From NCBI GenBank assembly GCA_008921705.1, contig VFFE01007040.1:218725-282724 (forward strand): a stretch of 64,000 bases of DNA, in the 5' to 3' direction. Both the position numbers and the translations under genes were made by a program. Source of the DNA: Burhinus oedicnemus (taxonomy: Eukaryota; Chordata; Aves; Charadriiformes; Burhinidae). A model generated the notes under the pieces. That model made no database searches, was not told the origin of the DNA, and was given only the letters and a program-made list of their open reading frames with translations. Within the stretch, counting starts at the first letter, position 1. Each line of letters starts with the position of its first letter. Shown piece after piece: positions 12,344 through 23,162 of the stretch.

Positions 12344-15300
12344 GGTTGGGGGGTGCATTCCCACCTCATGCCTGTCAGAGGCACTGCAATCCCTGAGTTT
12401 GAGAGTGTCCAATGGATTCAGAAGCCTCTGAGATTAACTGCTGATCGAGCCTATTTATTAATCTTCATTGCTAACAGCTCCTGCCCAACTCACCCTTAGG
12501 CATGGTTGGGCCAGCCTTACTGTTTAACCCTTACAGCTTTGGATCTGACCTTCTGCTTCAGCCAGCATGGCTGTGAGTCGGTGCATTGCCTGGGTGCAAG
12601 CTGGGAGCTCTCTGTTACAGCGTACAAAACCTTTATATAAATACATGTTTTCTTCTTCTTTCCTTCCTGATCATGCTAAGGCCTGGAAAAAATTATCATT
12701 TAGCCTTGTATTTCTTGAGGAGGTGTTTTGGTTTTTTTTGTTTTTTTTTTTCTTTTTTTTTTCCTCCTGCTAGTACTAGATTGCTAATTTAGAAAATCTT
12801 AATATCTTAAATCTGGCATGAAGGCTCTCATTGTTACACTGTAATACTTCCAGGTTTATGAATGTATCGGATGTTTCCTTAGGTTCCTTAGGTCAATCCA
12901 GAGTGATGGAAATCCTCATGAGTAGGTACACAAGAAATTGCCAAAGATACGTTCTGCTCTCCATTTGCTTCATGCTGACTTTCAATCTGTGCCTTAGGAA
13001 GATGACCTTCACTGACCCCTTTTTGCTCAGGTGGAGCACTTAAATTTTAGATGCCTAAATTAGTTACTTTAGAATACAGTCTGAATAGTTATACAAGAAT
13101 TTTTCAGTCAGAACCTGTGTCCTTTAAGTTGTCCACTAATTTACTATTTTTTAAATATTTAGAAATGTCTTGGTGCTTATTTCTGTATATGGACCCTAAA
13201 GAAGCTTTGATGGATATGTTTTGTACTTTCTTTTCTTTCTATGGGAATGTTCAAGGGTGAAAGTGAGGTTTTGTGGAATTTAAATTGCTTCTAAGTTTAA
13301 GTACTACTGTTTTGAATTGAAATGAATGACTCTGCTTACTGTTGTATCTATATGTACTTGCAACAGCCATTTTCAAAAGACAGTAGCTATTTCAGTCTCC
13401 AGGTTTTAAATATTTTATTCTACTTTCATTTCTGTCAAGCGAAGTGGAATCCCAAAGAATGACTGTTCCTTGGTCAAGAAAATTTTTTACTTTTTTTTTC
13501 TTAGTTGTTGTTACGAGGATAAAGTTTCTGCACTGTCCAGAGAGTAACAAAATTCAGATGCCCTGGATTTGGTTTCTATCTTTAATTTGGTACACATTTG
13601 AAAGCATGTATTCTGACCTGAATAACATGGGTCATAAAATTTAACAAGTGAGGGAGGTATTAAATCCATTGCTACTTCTTCTGGGCCTGCTAACTTTATG
13701 ATTCTGTACTTTTATCAGTACAGAATGCCCAGCTTCAATACTGTGATTGGGCAGATAATTTAAAGACACATTTATTCTTTCTTGAAAGATTTCAAAACTA
13801 TTTTTTCAGGATGACACATATTGGATTTTTATAAAAATTTCAGTAATAACCCTAAGTCCTATTTATTAAAACTAGATGGTGAAGCAAAGAAGGACCTTTA
13901 AGTCACTTTTTTCTTGATAACAATAAAAAACAGAATTAAAACTAAATTGTCATCTGAGCAGAATACAGTTTTCCATTACCTGCATTTATATCTCCCTGGC
14001 CTTTCAACCTAAATTTAGCTTGTTTATTCCCAGGATAGATTACATGCACCTTATTTTAAATGAGGCCATTCAGATGAATGATATTACATTTTAATATCAC
14101 AATAGATTCAAAAAATAAATGCTTGTGAAAGAAAAGGCAACTCATCCTGACAAAGAGTGGTACTCTCTGTAGTGTACCTCCTCTCATCAATCATTAGCAA
14201 ACAAATGCTCATACGCTTTGTTATGATTCTATCATGTCTGTGTTCCCAATTATTCATACAACCTAGATCTGGCTCTCCTTCAGATAGCTGAGATGTGGAA
14301 AGCATAACTTTTTGCTGGGAATTACACATTGTTACCTTCTCTGACAGTCAGTGGGGATTCTTAACTATGATAAACTTTGAAACAGATATTTTACTGTTGG
14401 TTAAAGAAAAAAAGGCAGAAGCTATGAGATTTGAATCTAAACTTTTATTATATTCAGCTAATTACATGTGGGTTTGAGTTTTCAAAATCACACAGAGCTG
14501 ATATTTTTTAAAGATATTTTAGCTATCTGTTTTTGGCACTGTAATTGATGAGGGGACTAACTGTTTTGGCCTACATTTTAATACGCAAAGATAATGAGTC
14601 CAGCTTCCTGTGATTCCAGGACCTGTGAAAACTATTTGACACTAAATGTTACCATCTACATATACCATTAAGGACTTTGAAGAGATGTGTCTACAAGAAC
14701 CTCACTTATCTGTGGCTGGCTCAGTTTGAAGTGCTGTATTTTGATGGATTTCTGCTATCTTGCTGTGGTAGAGAATTGTTACCAACATGCACTAAGTTCC
14801 TAAACACACCAGTAAATTAAAACTCACCCTATAATTATTGTTTTTGCGCCTCCATCTTGATTTCTACTTATGACTTGTTAGAAATGAATAATAATTTAGC
14901 CATATAGTTCATATCTATAAGAAAACTGGCAGGAAGATGATCATTTAAATATAATGAAGTAAAGACTATTTGAAAGGTTGTAAATATTTCTGCTTCTTTC
15001 TTACACAGGTAGGTGCATTCATGAGGACACTTTATCCTATTTACACATAAAGTTATCACAGATCAGCTAATGCTCTTCTTCATGGACACTGTCTTGGTTT
15101 TGTTTGGGTTTTTTGCAGTATCTCTTTCAATGCGTTAAGATTTCTTTGTGATAAATTTTTCCTGTGATATCTTCTATTTTTAAGATCATAGAGAGATGTG
15201 AACCATATTCAAAATGGTGTTTGGAGTTTCATTTCTTTTTCTCCAATGTAGAACAATTTTCCATTGTACCGTACTGGCACATATACAGTCAGTTTAAAGT

Positions 15301-16523
15301 CAATGTGAACGCCGACTTTTTGTATAATATCTGTTGCTGATGTTTTACTTCTGTAAGATATCAAAAGGATCTTCTTTAGAAAACTCATTTTCCTCAGGAT
15401 TTTGTAATATGCATGCAGTTTGCATTTACCATTACAAAGACATTCAAGCCTAGAAAGTTATTCCAGACTCCATGATATACAGAAAAAATAACTTCTTTTA
15501 TTGCCTAGACTGAAAACTCTGGACAATGCTCTTTATGGAACATACTTTATTCTCTTGACTAATAAGTTAATTAGGCCTTCATTATAAAATCATTCTTATG
15601 AATCATATTTATCTGTAATGTCACACTTGGTCTCTGAAAGTCTGTGAAAATTAGTGGATATGACATGTAAAACCAAGAAACAATAGTACTTATTTTATCA
15701 TCAAACCATACTTAATCATAGCTCATAATGAATACAATTTTAGCACTCTATGGCTTGTTAGCGGTTCTTTTTCTGAGTGTTGAGAAATGTTAACTTTTCG
15801 AAAATTACTTTTTAATCCTAGCAATATTATTTCTGTGACTTCATATTAAGTCTGTTGTCTCCATTGCTCATGACTGTAAGGTATTATTAACAGACTGTTT
15901 TGATGATGAACCCTGACAAATAAATTGGGTTTTGGCCATGTCGTAAGTGCAGGTGCTCACAACATCACGTTGCCATTACAATTAACAACCCTTCTGGCAT
16001 ATGTAAAAGAAAGGTTCTCAAATATTACAATAACAGATAATGAATAATCTAAGTAAGAGCTGCATGGGCATGCAGACTGAACTACATTTTAGACCCTAAA
16101 ATAAATCTCTCCATTATTAGAATGAGTCATCTTGGTGAATCAAAGTGGAGAACTACGTTGTTACAACTCTAGTGTTATATTTTGTTCTGTAATAATTAAA
16201 AAGTTCTTTCTCCATTCTTGCTCATTTTTAGCACTTTACATAAGTTTCAAGCTCATTTAACAAAGACTAAAAACTCCATGTCTCTTGATAATAGCCACTT
16301 TATTCTATACTCAATAGAAGAATGGCTCCTCCTCCAACTCTACTCTGAAACAGCCTGAAGCGCCACTGTAACAACATGCATTTTCTTCTCACTTGATACA
16401 TATAATATGAAGTGTCTGTGAAAAGCTCCTTTCTGGCAAGAAAGGTTCTGGTTTTGAGTTCATTGTGATTTTACCCTGGAGGTGATTTGTATTATCTCAG
16501 CTTTAAGAATAGCCGTAGTTCAG
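12343..16523. other. Unique AT-rich DNA, no gene recognised
   Basis: Contains an interrupted T tract at 12725-12762 and an inverted repeat at 13681-13732 (listed separately). The short open frames at about 12.8-13.6 kb lie next to each other in different phases but show no domain, codon bias or splice context. I see no mobile element between 12.4 and 16.5 kb. Confidence 0.55.
13681..13732. repeat. Inverted repeat able to form a hairpin
   Basis: ATTCTGTACT (13701-13710) and AGTACAGAAT (13717-13726) are perfect reverse complements with a 6-base loop. Outside them CTGGGC (13681-13686) pairs with GCCCAG (13727-13732), leaving 14 unpaired bases on the 5' side. This would make a bulged stem of 16 pairs. 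No promoter or known small RNA is recognised. Confidence 0.8.
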
Positions 16524-16803
16524 GGCTCTTTTCAGCTGTGCCCAGTGACAGGACCAGAGGCAATGGGCACAAACTGAAACACAGAAGGTACTGTCTGAAC
16601 ATCAGGAAACACTTTTTCACTGTGAGGGTGACTGTACAGTGGCACAGGTTGCCCAGGAAGGTTATAGAGTCTCCAACCTTGGAAATATTCAAAAGCTGTC
16701 TGGACATGGTCCTGGGGACCTGGCTTTAGGTGGCCCTGTTTGAGCAGGTGTTTGGGCAAGAAGATCTCCAGACATCCCTTCCAACCTCAACCATTCTGTG
16801 ATT
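16524..16803 (+). mobile_element. CR1 LINE, 5'-truncated 3' tail
   Basis: About 280 bp from the very end of a CR1 element in plus orientation. It begins near CTCTTTTCAGCTGTGCCCAG and ends with CCTTCCAACCTCAACCATTC followed by TGTGATTTAT, the decayed terminal repeat. Translated from 16526, the fragment reads as the last residues of ORF2: a '[16 protein letters not shown]' segment, then '[20 protein letters not shown]'. The frame is open to the TAG at 16727-16729, so this copy is moderately young. Severe 5' truncation is normal for CR1. It lies 770 bp upstream of a larger CR1 in the same orientation. Confidence 0.92.
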
Positions 16804-17572
16804 TATAGGAATCATATAGTCTTCTAAGCAATAAGACATTTTATAAGCAATATTTTAGTTTTAGCTCCTATTTTTTTCCTTTTTTTTTTTTCACATATTG
16901 GCATTAATATTCATTATTCCTTACAAATTCGGGAAATTTGTAGTTTGCTGAACATAATTCTCAGTTAATTTGGGATATGCCAGCTAACTGGCTTACAACA
17001 TATGATATTGTCCCTCCCAGATTTCAGTGTCCAAAGATAAATGTTATCTTATTTATTTATAATAAATACATATTTATTTATAATAAATAAATAGTAGCTT
17101 ACCTCCTCTAAAACCATTTAGACTCTACAATACTTGAGATTATCAAGACCACAGTAATGATTAATATTATAAAACTAAGAAGTACTGTTTCTGCTATTAT
17201 CTTGATTTTCTGTCATTTTCACTCCTTTCCATTTTTTTTCTAGAGTCACCACCTCGGACCAGGAAAGATCCGGGACAGATAATATCTCTATGTTATCCCA
17301 ATACTTCATAATACAGAGTCATAACATTTATATTGTTTGGAAATTACCATCAAAATTAGCAACTAATAATGTCATAATTAATATTTATTTTATATAGTGA
17401 CCTTATTTGTATTTTATTTTGAAGTGATCTCTCTGATTGTTTCAACTTTGCAAAACTAAGTTTCTCCTGACTTTGTTTTTAAAAACCATGTACATAGCAG
17501 TGTTCTGTGCTTTCTCAACTGCTTCTGGTGCAAGCATTCAGGATTATGTGCAGTAAGCATAAAATGAGAAGT
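16804..17572. other. Spacer between two CR1 copies, AT-rich
   Basis: Unique DNA with a T-rich tract (16871-16891) and the AT-rich repeat described at 17050-17093. No open frame or transposon landmark is seen. Confidence 0.6.
17050..17093. repeat. Direct and near-palindromic AT repeat
   Basis: The 19-base unit TATTTATTTATAATAAATA occurs twice exactly (17050-17068 and 17071-17089), separated by CA. Each unit is itself almost self-complementary, with 8-base arms TATTTATT/AATAAATA around a short core. The whole tract consists of A and T except for one C. Confidence 0.9.
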
Positions 17573-19715
17573 AGGGTTGCAACCTTGGACTTCAGGAGGG
17601 CTAACTTTGATCTCTTAAGAAACTGCTTGGAGAAATCCCATGGGTTAGGGCTCTAGAGGGTAGGGGGACTCAAGCATCACTTCCTCCAAGCTCAGGATCA
17701 ATGCATCCCTAAGAGCAAGAAATCAGGCAAGGGAAGCAGGAGACCTGCACGGTTGAGCAGGGAGCTTCTGAAAAAGCTCAAGTGGAAGCAGGAAGTTTAC
17801 AGGAAGTGGAAGAAGAGACTGACCACTCAGGAAGATTATAAGAATGCTGCCAGAGTATGCAGGGATGAAATGAGGAAAGCCAAGGCCTCCTTGGAATTAT
17901 ATCTGGCGAGGGATGTCAAGGTCAACAGGAAGGGTTTCTTCAAGTACATCAGAGGCAAAAGGAAAACTAGAGAAAATGTGGGCCGGCTCTTGAATGAGAC
18001 AGGGGCCATGGTGACAGATGATGCAGAGAAGGTGGAATTCCTGAATGCCTTCTTTGCTTCAGTCTTCACTGCTCAGACCAGCCCTCAGGAGCCCCAGACT
18101 TTACAGGTAACAGAGAAAGTCTGGAGGAAGGAGGACTTGCCCTTGCTTGAGGAGGATCAAGTTAGAGATAAGTCAACTGGATATCCACAAGTCCATGGGT
18201 CCTGATGGGATGCACCCGCGAGTGCTGAGGGAGCTGGCAGCAGTCATTGCTGGGCCACTTTCCATCATCTTTGAAAGGTCCTGGAGAACAGGCAAGGTGC
18301 CTGAAGACTGGAGGAAAGCTAAAGTCACTCCAGTCTTCAGAAAGGTCAGGAAGGAAGACCCGGGAAACTACAGGCCAGTCAGCCTCACCTCCATCCCTGG
18401 AAAGATGATGGAACAGCTCATTCTGGGCATCATCTCAAAGCATCTGAAGGAACAGAAGGTTATCAGAAGTAGCCAACATGGATTCACCAAGTCATGTCTG
18501 ACTAATCTGATGCCTTCTACCATGGCGTGACTGGATGAATAGATGAGGGGAGGGCAGTGGATGCTGCCTACCTTGACTTCAGCAAGGCTTTTGACACTGT
18601 CTCCCACAGCATCCTCATAGGTAAGCTCAGGAAGTGTGGGTTGGATGAATGGACGGTGGGGTGGATTGAAAAGTGGCTGGCAGATAGAGCTCAGAGGGTT
18701 GTGATTAGTGGCACAGAGTCTAGTTGGAGGTCTGTGACAAGTGGTGTTCCCCAGGGGTCAGTACTGGGTCCAGTCCTGTTCAACATATACATCAATGACC
18801 TGGATGGAGGGATAGAATGCACCCTCAGCAAGTTTGCTGATGACACAAAACTGGGCGGGGTGGCTGACACACCGGAAGGCTGTGCTGCCATTCAGCGTGA
18901 CCTGGACAGGCTGGAGAGTTGGGCAGAGAGAAACCTCATGAAGTTCAACAAGGGCAAGTGTAAGGTTCTGCACTTGGGGAGGAATAACCCTATGCACCAG
19001 TACAGGTTAGGGGCTGACCTCCTGGAAAGCATCTCTGTGGAAAGGGACCTGGGAATCCTGGTGGACAACAGGATGACCATGAGCCAGCGATGTGCCCTTG
19101 TGGCCAAGAAGGCCACAAAGCATCCTGGGGTGCATCAAGAGGTGTGTGGCAAGCAGGTTGCGGGAGGTTATCCTGCCCCTCTACTCTGCCCTGGTGAAGC
19201 CGCACCTGGAGTCCTGTGTCCAGTTCTGGGCTCCCCGGTTCCAGAAGGACAGGGAACTGCTGGAGAGGGTACAGCAGAGGGCTACAAAGATGATTAGGGG
19301 GCTGGAACATCTTTGTTATGAGGAAAGTCTGAGGGACTTGGGTCTTTTCAGTCTGGAAAAGAGAAGGCTGAGGGGGGGATCTCATCAATGCTTACAAATA
19401 CTTAAAGGGAGGGTGCCAGGACGATGGCGACAGTCTTTTTTCAGTGGTGCCCAGTGATAAGACGAGAGGTAATGGGCACAAACTTGAACATAGGAAGTTC
19501 CATCTAAACATGAGGAGGAACTTCTTTCCTTTGGGGGTGGCAGAGCACTGGCACAGGCTGCCCAGAGAGGTGGTGGAGTCTCTGACTTTGAAGACATTCC
19601 AAACCCACCTGGACACCATCCTGTGCAACCTGCTCTAGGTGACCCTACTCTGGCAGGGGGTTTGGAGTAGATGATCTCCAGAGGTCCCTTCCAACCCCTG
19701 TGATTCTGTGATTTT
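17573..19715 (+). mobile_element. CR1 LINE, 2.1-kb 5'-truncated copy
   Basis: A long plus-strand CR1 fragment. It starts in ORF2 between endonuclease and reverse transcriptase (AACCTTGGACTTCAGGAGGG at 17581-17600) and ends in the 3' UTR at CCCTTCCAACCCCTGTGATT (19687-19706), continuing TCTGTGATTTT. The terminal repeat is of the ATTCTGTG type, which differs from the ATTCTATG type in the minus-strand copies of this window, so it belongs to another CR1 lineage. No flanking target duplication was found, as is usual for CR1. The coding remains are described separately. Confidence 0.95.
17753..19638 (+). pseudogene. CR1 ORF2 reverse transcriptase, broken
   Basis: Non-LTR retrotransposon reverse transcriptase, which in life copies CR1 RNA at a nicked target. 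Pieces in three phases follow each other. 17753-18205 is the linker before the RT, with a basic region and 'NAFFASVFTAQTSPQE'. 18147-18530 is the RT N-terminal part, with 'HKSMGPDGMHPRVLREL' and 'GNYRPVSLTSIPGKMMEQL'. 18557-19297 holds motif A '[12 protein letters not shown]', motif B '[11 protein letters not shown]' and motif C FADD at 18833-18844. The C-terminal part continues in another phase from 19092 ('[19 protein letters not shown]') and ends in a third at 19444-19638. Catalytic Asp residues are intact, but at least four frame breaks or stops, including those at 18525-18557 and about 19105, make it non-functional. The endonuclease and ORF1 are absent by truncation. Confidence 0.92.
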
Positions 19716-20535
19716 CATCCATAATTCTCCAGATGCGTGCGTGTATCATAGTAGTGATCATTATACTCTTGTTAAGACATTTAAATAGTTTTCTGCTACC
19801 TTTGTAGCCTGTGACCTGATGTTGCAGCAGCTTTCCGTCTGTTTAAATTTCTGCCTGCAAAAGTATCAGTGTTTCTGTCCAGTTTCCCACTGTATGTACT
19901 TATTCTCCATCATGAGTCTGACAACTACAGCAGAGCCAAAAATGGGTATGAATGTTAGGGCAAACCCCCAGACATGTTTAGACCAGCGATCAGTATTACA
20001 CAAAGACTGGAAAGGAGCTGAGGTTCTGGCCCATGGCTTAGAAATTTACGTTCTTTGAACAACTGATTGGGATGGTTTCCTCTTGATACTGGGGACCTTC
20101 ACCTTAAAAAACTCATGCTGCAAAATTGGCTTGCATGGCCTCAGGCAGAAACAAACCCACATTCTTTGCGAATTAGTTTTAGCCTATTAGCATACTCTGG
20201 TAGTATCTAGGTAATCACTGTGAGGGAATGAAAAGTTTCTGTTCTAGGGGATCTTAAAAAAATCTCATTCCAATAGAACAGAGCAATAGTGTGGATCGAT
20301 GTATTTAGCTAAACTGTAAGTAGCGTAAGAGTTGCGCAATGTTTCTAAACAGTGAAAGAAAATACCAAGAGGCTGAATACAAAGTGACATTTGTAGGTAA
20401 GAAAGTGAATTTTCATCCTATAGAACTGGTAAAGTCAGATCCAAATAAACAGTTTAATAGGTTTTATACTGAGATTATTACCAGGGGGAATTTTGCCATT
20501 ATAATCCATGATTGGTTTGTTATGATTTTTGCTTT

Positions 20536-20615
20536 GGGGTTTTTTGGGGGGGTGGGGTGGTTGATTTTTTGTTTGCATTTTTGTTGTTTGTTTATGGGTT
20601 TGGGGGGAGGAGGGG
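20536..20615 (+). repeat. G-run tract with G-quadruplex potential
   Basis: On the plus strand the runs G4 (20536-20539), G7 (20546-20552), G4 (20554-20557) and G2 (20559-20560) lie close together. A second group follows at 20596-20615 (G3, G6, G2, G4). The T-rich spacers are 1-35 bases. This satisfies a loose quadruplex pattern. There is no gene next to it, so a regulatory role cannot be argued from context. Confidence 0.6.
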
Positions 20616-22303
20616 TGTTGCCTGAAAAGAAAGTGGTTTAACATATAATTTGCTGAGCATGGACATCTTTGATCCACGGAATAATAACTGAGGGTAGCTC
20701 AAACCACCTGCATGTCAGGTAGCTCAGATCTGAAAGATTAAGGAATGACAGCATTGCTGAAAAAATAATTTTTATTTCATTAAGTGAATGCATTGCACTG
20801 TATATTGGAGTTTACATCCCTTTGGAAGTGTGAAGGATTCACTGTGTGAGAATAATTTTCAGTGAGATCCTACTTGGTGGTATTAAATGTGTTTTACTGC
20901 TGGACTACTGTAGTTTTAATGGACCTTTCCACCTGCTGGCAGGAGATATTAATGCCATAACGATAATGAGATCTACTAATCCACATCTTTTTGTTGGAGT
21001 CATTGAACTTAAAATTTCAGGTTGGTTTGTTTTTTTTTTTTTCAATTTTGCTGCAACCAGGTTATACTTACAAGAAATTTAAACACCTGAGACCAAACAG
21101 TTCAACCCTACATTACTTATAGACTATTTCCTTGGATAAAACTGGGATTTCCTAGAAATTTTCATTACTGCAAAGGTGAGAGATTACAATTTCTTAAATA
21201 TCTACTAATTCTACCCAAAGGTATGGTAGTGGGGAAAATAGATTTGGTTTCCAGTTAATGACTAATTACTTGATTTACCGACTTTCACAGTTTGAGAGAC
21301 TTGTAGGTATAGGACAAGATTTCTTTTCTGTTTCATTGTCTGCTTAAACCACTTCATACAGCTATTTCTGAATGAATTCATCAAATACAGTGCATAAAGG
21401 ACATAGCAGACAGATTAACTAAGCAAGCTTTAATAATAATTGAAATTAAATGAATAACATTATGTCATTTATATTAGATTTAGGCTGTATGAATTATTTC
21501 CCACAGATAAGGACTGCCAACTTCAGAGTATTATATAGTCAGTGTAAATTAAAAATTGGCAGTAAAGGTTTATTGACAAAATAAATTTCAATTAGCAAGT
21601 ACTAAATATCTTCCCCTAACTAGAAAAGGGTAAGGTTGTTAGAGATGAATTTTTAGAAAGTTTATATAAGGCTGTTATGTTTATTGTGCATCATTTATCT
21701 TGTTTACAAGGCAGCTCGTACAAAGGTAGCTAACAGAAAAGCTTGGTCACACAACAGTCTATCTGAAATGAACATACCCAATTATTACAGAAATTACCCA
21801 GGTTCCATATTTTTCTGATTCCTTTCTCTTTAACATTCCTCCTCAGGGCTCATTTTCTTCTAGTGTATCTCCCTAGAGTTACAGAATTGTCTATATCTCA
21901 TGGGAAGAATATCTGATTATTATTTTTCTACCTCTTACAAAGTTGAAATGGTGTGAAAATGTGGTTTTGATAAGACATATATGACTTTTCTACTTTCCTA
22001 CCTTACTAATTCTTCCCAAGCATATTTTTTGTCTAAGTCAGATTTTCCAGTCAGACCCCATTCAGCAAAAAAGTGAAGTCCCATCTACAGCTGCAGCTCT
22101 CAGATATAAACCCCCACAGGTAGCCATCATATTTGCTCTGATTACTAAACCAGGAAGAACCCTTCTTTTTATATGGTAATTAAAGGAAGCAGAAGAAGGT
22201 TCCAGAGGACCTTCAAAATAAATGAAAACAAGCAAACAAGCAACAAGATTTTTTTTTTTTAACCTACTAACAGGATGAGGAGAAAAAAGCTAGGACTCAG
22301 TGA

Positions 22304-22326
22304 CTCTTGAACTCAGAGTTCAAGAG
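22304..22326. repeat. Perfect 11-bp palindrome, 1-base spacer
   Basis: CTCTTGAACTC (22304-22314), one A, then GAGTTCAAGAG (22316-22326). The arms are exact reverse complements. It lies about 80 bp before the solo LTR and outside its target duplication, so it is not part of the LTR. Function is unknown. Confidence 0.9.
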
Positions 22327-22398
22327 ACTCAAACAAGTAGTTCCAAGGAAAATGGAGGGCTCAGCCTCAGTTCTCAGTTCATCTCTGGCAAGCTTTAG

Positions 22399-22403
22399 TA
22401 CCT
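22399..22403. repeat. LTR target-site duplication, left copy
   Basis: TACCT directly before the LTR start. The same five bases follow the LTR at 23158-23162. This is the evidence that fixes both LTR ends. Confidence 0.85.
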
Positions 22404-22820
22404 TGTGACGGTGTGCTTCTTCCCTCTCCTGACCTTTATCTCCTGTAACCCTGCCCAAGCGATAACCACCTGTCATGGTCATAATGGGTGCATGTAGTCG
22501 TGATGGCGGCATCCAGGGCTCAACGTGGTCTCGGGGAGACAGATAACAACACAATAGCCAAGGGCTAACTTAAGCAATGCTGGTTCCGTGATCAATATGC
22601 AAATATGACTATAGGTCAGTCATCTTACCCCCATGAACAGTGAACAGCCCAAGAGCCCTTTGAGCTCTCCTGAATGGCAGCGGGCTGCACGCTAGGATCT
22701 CCCCTTGAGTTGGGATGCTGCTCAAGGTTACTACTCCTCGAGGTTGAGAGATTCCTGGCTGCAGCAGATCCTCCGGAAGTGACTAAAAGCATGCTGAACT
22801 TTGAAATCTTAGCTAAGTGA

Positions 22821-22826
22821 TATAAA
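22821..22826 (+). promoter_or_regulatory. TATA box of the LTR (U3)
   Basis: TATAAA in the context GTGATATAAAGGATGG, 417 bp into the LTR and about 190 bp before the first AATAAA, as expected for a U3 promoter that would start the R region near 22850. Whether it is still active cannot be told. Confidence 0.55.
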
Positions 22827-23011
22827 GGATGGACTGTGCACATATAATCCTTTAGACCTAAACCCTTGACCAAGTCTGGGACTAGGACTGGATCCAGCCG
22901 CACCTAGACTCCTCTCTGAGAAGGAGTTTAGAAAGCAAGGAGGGCCTTTCTGAAACTTTGACTCAACAAGAGAGTCTCCCTGACAGGTCTGTCTGACCCT
23001 GGCCTCTATGC

Positions 23012-23017
23012 AATAAA
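23012..23017 (+). terminator. Polyadenylation signal of the LTR (candidate)
   Basis: AATAAA in the context GCAATAAATAACC, placed downstream of the TATA box inside the LTR. A second AATAAA at 23103-23108 could serve instead. The first leaves a U5 of roughly 120 bases, which is a usual size. Confidence 0.5.
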
Positions 23018-23157
23018 TAACCAAGTGTGCCTTGCCATCTCGAATCTTATTAAAACACTGTCACGTTTACCATCAAACTTTGTTAAATCCATGTTTTATA
23101 TCAATAAATGTATTGCAGCTTCTCCTATGAGCAAAGTGCATCGTTCCATCTGTGACA

Positions 23158-23162
23158 TACCT
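23158..23162. repeat. LTR target-site duplication, right copy
   Basis: TACCT directly after the terminal CA of the LTR, identical to the left copy at 22399-22403. Confidence 0.85.

Larger units (their letters stand above)
19716..22403. other. Unique DNA between CR1 and solo LTR
   Basis: No gene is recognised. Contains a G-rich tract at 20536-20615 and a perfect small palindrome at 22304-22326, both listed separately, and an A/T-rich unique stretch around 21.4-21.7 kb. The 100-codon open frame at 20339-20641 is largely made by the G/T-rich tract and does not look like a protein. Confidence 0.55.
22404..23157 (+). mobile_element. Solo LTR of an avian endogenous retrovirus (likely ERVL-type)
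   Basis: A 754-bp sequence beginning TGTGACGG and ending CTGTGACA, so it has the TG...CA termini of a retroviral LTR. It is flanked on both sides by the identical 5 bases TACCT (22399-22403 and 23158-23162), a target-site duplication. Inside are a TATA box (22821-22826) and two AATAAA signals (23012-23017, 23103-23108) in the right order for U3-R-U5. No gag, pol or env reading frame is attached and no second LTR is in the window, so this is a solo LTR left by recombination between two LTRs. The 5-bp duplication and general text suggest the class III (ERVL) group, but the class is inferred. An alternative start at 22471 (TGTCATGG) gives no matching flank. No protein is encoded. Confidence 0.85.

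Noticed and set aside
12567..12792. Two overlapping short frames ending in poly-Phe
   Set aside because: Both end in the T-rich tract at 12725-12762. There is no domain and no context.
20339..20641. 100-codon open frame over the G/T-rich tract
   Set aside because: The product is dominated by Gly, Phe and Trp encoded by G and T runs. It is a composition artefact.
22471..23157. LTR starting at TGTCATGG (22471), ending TGACA
   Set aside because: TGTCA/TGACA ends look attractive, but the flanks do not match. The start at 22404 gives a perfect 5-bp duplication (TACCT).
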